In this document: positions 59,423 to 64,000 of the stretch, in pieces
How positions within the stretch are numbered: the first letter of the stretch is position 1
Layout of the letters: each line of letters begins with the position of its first letter
Origin: CAYLRU01 sp964386565
GTDB lineage: Bacteria > Desulfobacterota > Desulfobacteria > Desulfobacterales > UBA5616
Direction: 5' to 3'
DNA length: 64,000 nt
NCBI GenBank assembly: GCA_964386565.1
Contig: CAYLRU010000001.1
Location: forward strand, 124,001 to 188,000
Notes under the pieces: model-generated
The model's database searches: none
Seen by the model: only the letters and a program-made list of their open reading frames with translations
What the model was told of the DNA's origin: nothing
Translations under genes and position numbers: made by a program

Positions 59423-62400
59423 ATGCCGAAGCGGAACGACATTCATAAAATATTAATTATCGGCGCAGGCCCCATCATTATCAGCCAGGCCTGTGAATTT
59501 GACTACTCCGGCACCCAGGCCTGCAAGGCCTTGAAGGAAGAAGGCTATGAGGTGATGCTGGTCAACAGCAATCCAGCCACCATCATGACCGATCCGGAAA
59601 TGGCCGATCGAACCTATATCGAGCCTGTTACACCGGAAGCCGTTGAAATGATCATCGAACGAGAACGGCCCGACGCCCTTCTTCCCACGCTGGGGGGGCA
59701 GACCGGACTGAACACTGCCGTGAACGTGGCCCAAAGGGGCGTGCTGGATAAATACGGTGTGGAGTTGATCGGCGCCTCCCTGGAGGCCATTCAAAAGGCG
59801 GAAGACCGGGATCAATTTCGAAAGGCAATGGACACTATCGGCCTTCGAATTCCCCGGAGCGGCATAGCCGTTACCATGGATGAAGCACGCGTAATTGCCG
59901 AGGATATCGGGTTTCCTGTTATTGTCAGGCCCAGTTTTACCTTGGGTGGAACCGGCGGCGGCGTGGCCTATAACCCGGAAGAGCTCGAAATTCAGGCCAA
60001 GGCGGGACTCGATGCCAGTCTCATTAACCAGATCATGCTGGAAGAATCGGTCTTGGGATGGAAAGAATTTGAGCTGGAGGTCATGCGGGATAAAAACGAT
60101 AATGTGGTGATTGTCTGTTCCATCGAAAACATGGATCCCATGGGGGTTCACACCGGCGACAGCATCACCGTGGCACCTGCCCAGACCTTGAGCGACAGAG
60201 AGTATCAGTATATGCGGGATGCATCCCTGTCCATCATTCGGGAGATCGGCGTGGATACCGGCGGCTCCAATGTTCAGTTTGCCGTTCATCCCAAAACCGG
60301 TGAAATGATTGTGGTGGAGATGAACCCTCGCGTATCCAGGAGTTCGGCCCTGGCCAGCAAGGCCACGGGATTCCCGATCGCCAAAATTGCCGCGAAACTG
60401 GCCGTGGGATACACCCTGGATGAAATTCCCAACGACATCACCGGTGAAACCATGGCCTCTTTTGAACCGACCCTGGATTATTGCGTGGTCAAGATCCCCC
60501 GGTGGACATTTGAGAAGTTCCCGGAAACCCAGGATTACCTGACAACGGCCATGAAATCCGTGGGTGAAACCATGGCTATCGGCCGAACCTTTAAAGAGGC
60601 ATTTCAAAAAGGCATTCGATCCCTTGAAATCGGCCGGTTCGGACTGGGGGTGGACGGTAAGGATGCGGATTTTGGTAACATTGCAGATATTTCTGATGTT
60701 GAGATCGAACAAAGACTTGCCACGCCCAATTCACAGCGGATTTTTTACCTGCGATACGCCCTGATGAAAAAAATGCCTGTTCAGGCTGTTTATGAACTCA
60801 CCGGAATCGATCCGTGGTTTCTTTGGCAGATAAAGCAGATCGTCGATTTTGAAGAACAGGTGGTGAAAACCTCCCCGTCGCTTTCCAGGGCGTTCTTAAA
60901 AAAAGCCAAGTCTCTTGGATTCTCGGATTTCCAGCTCGCCCATATGTACCGCGGCGTATCGGAAGATGATATTCGATCCGAGCGCCAAAAGCACCGAATC
61001 CGGCCGGTATATAAACTGGTGGACACCTGTGCCGCCGAATTTAGTGCTGCCACGCCTTACTATTACTCGACATATGAAACAGAATGTGAAGCCAGGATAT
61101 CGGATGGGAAAAAGGTGATGATCCTGGGCGGCGGGCCCAACCGGATCGGTCAGGGCATCGAATTCGATTACTGCTGCGTTCATGCTTCTTTTGCGCTGAG
61201 AGAAGAAGGCATCGAAAGCATCATGGTCAACAGCAATCCGGAAACGGTCAGCACGGATTACGATACATCGGATAAACTTTATTTTGAGCCGTTGACCAAG
61301 GAAGATGTATTGCACATCATCGAGACCGAGAAACCCACCGGGGTGATCGTTCAGTTCGGCGGCCAGACCCCGTTAAATCTGGCTGTGCCGCTTTATCGCG
61401 CCGGTGTCCCCATTTTGGGAACCCAGCCGGAAAGCATCGATCGGGCCGAGGACCGAAAACAGTTTCAGGCCCTGTTGAAAAAACTCGGCCTGGTCCAGCC
61501 TGCAAACGATACGGCTGTCACGGTGGAAGACGCCATGGCAGCCGCGGACATGATCGGCTATCCGGTTATCGTTCGCCCGTCATACGTTTTAGGGGGACGG
61601 GCCATGAAAATCGTTTATGAAAAAGGGGAACTTGAAAATTTTACACGGCTTGCCATTCATGCATCACCGGGACACCCGGTACTCATCGATAAATTTTTAG
61701 AAGATGCGGTCGAGGTGGATGTGGACGCCATTTCAGACGGGCGGGATACGATTATCGGCGGTATTATGGAGCACATTGAAGAGGCCGGCGTTCATTCGGG
61801 TGACTCCGCTTGCGTCCTTCCGCCATACAATATCAAGCCTTCCATGATTGAAGAGATTGTTCTGGCGACCAAGGCCATGGCAAGGGAACTCAACGTCATC
61901 GGCCTGATGAATGTACAATATGCCATCAAGAATAACCAGTTGTATGTTCTCGAAGTCAATCCACGGGCATCCAGGACCATCCCCTTTGTCAGCAAGGCCA
62001 CTGGAGTGCCCCTGGCCAAGCTTGCCACCAAGGTAATGGTGGGAAGGACGCTGAGGGCTCTTGGTTTAACCCGGGAGGTCCAGCCCACGCACATATCGGT
62101 GAAAGAAGCGGTTATGCCGTTTAACCGGTTTCCGGATGTGGACACCCTGTTGGGGCCGGAAATGAAATCCACGGGTGAGGTCATGGGAATCGACAGGGAT
62201 TTCGGATCCGCATATGCAAAGGCCCAATTGGGCGCCGGGCAGACCATGCCGCTTGCCGGGACCGTGTTTATCAGCGTACAGGATCGGGACAAACAAGCGG
62301 TACTGGCCGTTGCCAAACAGTTTGAAGCGCTGGGATTTTCCATTGTCGCCACCCGGGGCACCTCGGATTTCCTGAAACAAAACAGGATCGACAATAAAGT

Positions 62401-62650
62401 CATTAAAAAAGTATCCGTGGGACGTCCTCATGTGGTGGATGCCATTAAAAATCAGGAAATCCAATTGATCGTCAATACAGGCACCGGCGGCGAAACCAAA
62501 CGGGACGGGTATGATATCCGGCGGGCCGCCATAAAATACAATATTCCGTATGTCACGACAATTGCGGGCGCCATGGCGGTTGGAAAAGGAATCGAGGCGT
62601 TGAAAGAAAAAAAACTCACCGTAAAAACCATTCAGGAGTACCACAGGTAA
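59423..62650 (+). CDS. carB: Carbamoyl-phosphate synthase large subunit
   Basis: Full-length synthase of 1075 residues. It has two homologous ATP-grasp halves (KILIIGAGPIIISQACEFDYSG at the start, MILGGGPNRIGQGIEFDYCC in the second half near residue 570). The oligomerisation region lies between them, and a C-terminal MGS-like allosteric domain begins near residue 940 (GTVFISVQDRDKQAVLAVA). MPKRNDIHKILIIG is the usual CarB start and fixes the ATG at 59423; a TTG 48 bases earlier is rejected. purF follows four bases after the stop. Confidence 0.96.
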   Translation: MPKRNDIHKILIIGAGPIIISQACEFDYSGTQACKALKEEGYEVMLVNSNPATIMTDPEMADRTYIEPVTPEAVEMIIERERPDALLPTLGGQTGLNTAVNVAQRGVLDKYGVELIGASLEAIQKAEDRDQFRKAMDTIGLRIPRSGIAVTMDEARVIAEDIGFPVIVRPSFTLGGTGGGVAYNPEELEIQAKAGLDASLINQIMLEESVLGWKEFELEVMRDKNDNVVIVCSIENMDPMGVHTGDSITVAPAQTLSDREYQYMRDASLSIIREIGVDTGGSNVQFAVHPKTGEMIVVEMNPRVSRSSALASKATGFPIAKIAAKLAVGYTLDEIPNDITGETMASFEPTLDYCVVKIPRWTFEKFPETQDYLTTAMKSVGETMAIGRTFKEAFQKGIRSLEIGRFGLGVDGKDADFGNIADISDVEIEQRLATPNSQRIFYLRYALMKKMPVQAVYELTGIDPWFLWQIKQIVDFEEQVVKTSPSLSRAFLKKAKSLGFSDFQLAHMYRGVSEDDIRSERQKHRIRPVYKLVDTCAAEFSAATPYYYSTYETECEARISDGKKVMILGGGPNRIGQGIEFDYCCVHASFALREEGIESIMVNSNPETVSTDYDTSDKLYFEPLTKEDVLHIIETEKPTGVIVQFGGQTPLNLAVPLYRAGVPILGTQPESIDRAEDRKQFQALLKKLGLVQPANDTAVTVEDAMAAADMIGYPVIVRPSYVLGGRAMKIVYEKGELENFTRLAIHASPGHPVLIDKFLEDAVEVDVDAISDGRDTIIGGIMEHIEEAGVHSGDSACVLPPYNIKPSMIEEIVLATKAMARELNVIGLMNVQYAIKNNQLYVLEVNPRASRTIPFVSKATGVPLAKLATKVMVGRTLRALGLTREVQPTHISVKEAVMPFNRFPDVDTLLGPEMKSTGEVMGIDRDFGSAYAKAQLGAGQTMPLAGTVFISVQDRDKQAVLAVAKQFEALGFSIVATRGTSDFLKQNRIDNKVIKKVSVGRPHVVDAIKNQEIQLIVNTGTGGETKRDGYDIRRAAIKYNIPYVTTIAGAMAVGKGIEALKEKKLTVKTIQEYHR

Positions 62651-62653
62651 AAA

Positions 62654-64000
62654 ATGGATATCGAAGACAAACCCCGTGAATCTTGCGGGTTGTTCGGAAT
62701 TCACCGGCATAATGATGCTGCCAATCTCTGCTATTTCGGCTTGTATGCATTGCAGCATCGGGGTCAGGAAAGCTGTGGCATCGCAGTCGCTAAAGACGGC
62801 AAAATAGCCGAACACAAAGGCATGGGACTGGTGGCCGATGTGTTCGACAGGCAGCATCTGGAACTTTTAGACGGGGAAAGCGCCGTCGGCCATGTTCGAT
62901 ATTCCACTACCGGCAGCTCCGTCCTCGCCAATGCCCAGCCTTTCCTGGTAAACCATCGAAAAAGATCTTACGCCGTGGCCCATAACGGTAATATCGTCAA
63001 TGCCTATGAGCTGAAACAGGAGCTTGAAGAGGCAGGGTCCATTTTTCAAACCACCATGGACAGTGAAATTTTTCTGCATCTTTTCATCAAAAACCTGGAA
63101 CAGGGATTTGAGCAGGCCCTGGTGGAATCGGTGGGGCGCTTGAAAGGTGCCTTTTCCTTCGTTATGCTGACAAACCGCGGGGAAATCGTGGGGATAAAAG
63201 ATCCCAACGGATTCCGGCCGTTGTGCCTGGGAAAACTCGATGGAAATTATGTGCTGGCATCGGAAACCTGCGCACTGGATCTGGTGGAGGCACAATTTGT
63301 TCGGGAGCTTGATCCCGGCGAAATCGTCATCATCGGTGAAGAAGGGATAAAAAGCATAAAAACGACGGATTCGGGCAAAAAGTCCTTTTGTATTTTCGAA
63401 TATATTTATTTTGCCCGTCCGGACAGCACCATTTTCGGTCGAAATGTTTACCTCACCCGAAAAGCCCATGGCAGGCGACTGGCAAAGGAAGCACCGGTAA
63501 CGGCCGATTTTGTCATGCCGTTTCCGGACTCGGGATCGTATGCCGCCATCGGTTATTCGGAAGAATCAAAAATTCCCTTTGAAATGGCCATGATTCGAAA
63601 CCATTATGTCGGCAGAACCTTTATCCAGCCCTCCCAGACCATGCGGGATTTCGGGGTGAGAATAAAATTAAACCCCGTCAGGGAACTGCTGAAAGGAAAA
63701 GATATTATCATCATTGAAGACTCCATTATCCGCGGAACAACGGTTAAAACCCGTGTAAAAGCATTGCGTGAACTGGGTGTTAACCGGGTTCATATGCGGG
63801 TCAGTGGTCCGCCCCACCGCTTTCCCTGCCATTACGGCATTGATTTTTCCACAAAAGGCGAACTCATCGCCGCCAGAATGTCCGTCGATGAACTCAAAGA
63901 CCATTTGGGACTCGACTCGTTGCATTACCTGAGCATCAATGGATTGCTGGAATCCACGGGAATTGAAAATCCCGAGGACAATCTGTGCAAAGCCTGTTTT
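62654..64000 (+). CDS. purF: Amidophosphoribosyltransferase, 3' end cut by window
   Basis: First 449 residues of glutamine phosphoribosylpyrophosphate amidotransferase, the first step of purine synthesis. The frame stays open to the last base. Cys11 in RESCGLFGIH is the N-terminal nucleophile, exposed after removal of a ten-residue propeptide. The PRPP loop is IIIEDSIIRGTT. The cysteines in FCIFEYIYFARPDS, FPCHYGID and LCKAC match the [4Fe-4S] ligands of the Bacillus-type enzyme, which is oxygen-sensitive and propeptide-processed. It begins four bases after carB and is probably co-transcribed with it. Confidence 0.96.
   Translation, partial: MDIEDKPRESCGLFGIHRHNDAANLCYFGLYALQHRGQESCGIAVAKDGKIAEHKGMGLVADVFDRQHLELLDGESAVGHVRYSTTGSSVLANAQPFLVNHRKRSYAVAHNGNIVNAYELKQELEEAGSIFQTTMDSEIFLHLFIKNLEQGFEQALVESVGRLKGAFSFVMLTNRGEIVGIKDPNGFRPLCLGKLDGNYVLASETCALDLVEAQFVRELDPGEIVIIGEEGIKSIKTTDSGKKSFCIFEYIYFARPDSTIFGRNVYLTRKAHGRRLAKEAPVTADFVMPFPDSGSYAAIGYSEESKIPFEMAMIRNHYVGRTFIQPSQTMRDFGVRIKLNPVRELLKGKDIIIIEDSIIRGTTVKTRVKALRELGVNRVHMRVSGPPHRFPCHYGIDFSTKGELIAARMSVDELKDHLGLDSLHYLSINGLLESTGIENPEDNLCKACF

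Noticed and set aside
1..64000. Defence islands, prophage, transposons, CRISPR, tRNA or rRNA genes
   Set aside because: No integrase, transposase, restriction or phage gene, direct-repeat array or RNA-gene sequence was recognised anywhere in the window.

Overview
The window reads as chromosome of an anaerobic, probably sulfate-reducing bacterium of the Desulfobacterota (Desulfobacterales-like). This is inferred from gene content: a CooC-type nickel ATPase, a corrinoid-activase-like ASKHA protein, a ferredoxin-rich split glutamate synthase, a small 2[4Fe-4S] ferredoxin, an AmmeMemoRadiSam B protein and a NifA-type activator. I see no rRNA, tRNA, CRISPR array, insertion sequence or phage gene. 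Nearly all the DNA is coding.

Layout. 0.1-11.6 kb (+): housekeeping run of surE, a YhaM-like OB/HD exonuclease, tmk, a fused cysteine synthase/cysteinyl-tRNA-synthetase-like protein, an unknown protein coupled to it, ferredoxin, plsC, rnj and ftsK, closed by a clear terminator. 11.8-15.4 kb (+): lipid A/envelope sugar cluster (methyltransferase, GT39 ArnT-like, GT2, lipid-A N-domain membrane protein). 15.5-27.4 kb: mixed single genes on both strands (pentapeptide-repeat K+ channel, SDR, LarA-like, PAP2, IscU/NifU-like scaffold plus CGGC protein, radical SAM plus atypical PlsC, Memo-like, crotonase, AEC transporter, DUF1566). 27.4-34.2 kb (-): one-direction run cooC, histone-deacetylase-like, CBS-ACT (AcuB-like), prmA, metallo-beta-lactamase, sirtuin, RACo-like ASKHA protein. 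34.6-38.7 kb: phasin-like/ubiB, then nfo and dinB on the opposite strand. 38.8-49.6 kb: nitrogen control block, a NifA-like activator (+) facing glnA-glnB-amtB-glnD-glnE (-). 49.8-52.4 kb: hydrolase, PilZ protein, two small zinc-binding proteins. 52.9-64 kb (+): glutamate synthase in three polypeptides, carA, carB and the start of purF, which runs off the end.

How it fits together. GlnD, GlnB, GlnE, GlnA and AmtB form the full uridylylation/adenylylation cascade; the GlnB Tyr51 and GlnA Tyr398 modification sites are present. Glutamine made here feeds glutamate synthase, carbamoyl-phosphate synthase and PurF, which lie next to it. I found three sigma-54 (-24/-12) promoters with exact GG-N10-GC spacing: before glnD, before glutamate synthase and before the IscU/NifU-like gene. 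The first two share an unusual upstream element: a pair of TAC-N6-GTA dyads exactly 31 bp apart inside a 21-bp inverted repeat. It is a candidate enhancer for the NifA-like protein or a related activator.

The best candidates for undescribed biology are (1) the cysteine synthase fused to a CysRS whose HIGH and KMSKS motifs are lost but whose zinc ligands remain, with its coupled unknown partner; (2) the shared dyad-pair element; and (3) the operon-like run joining nickel/corrinoid maturation proteins with two different lysine deacylases.
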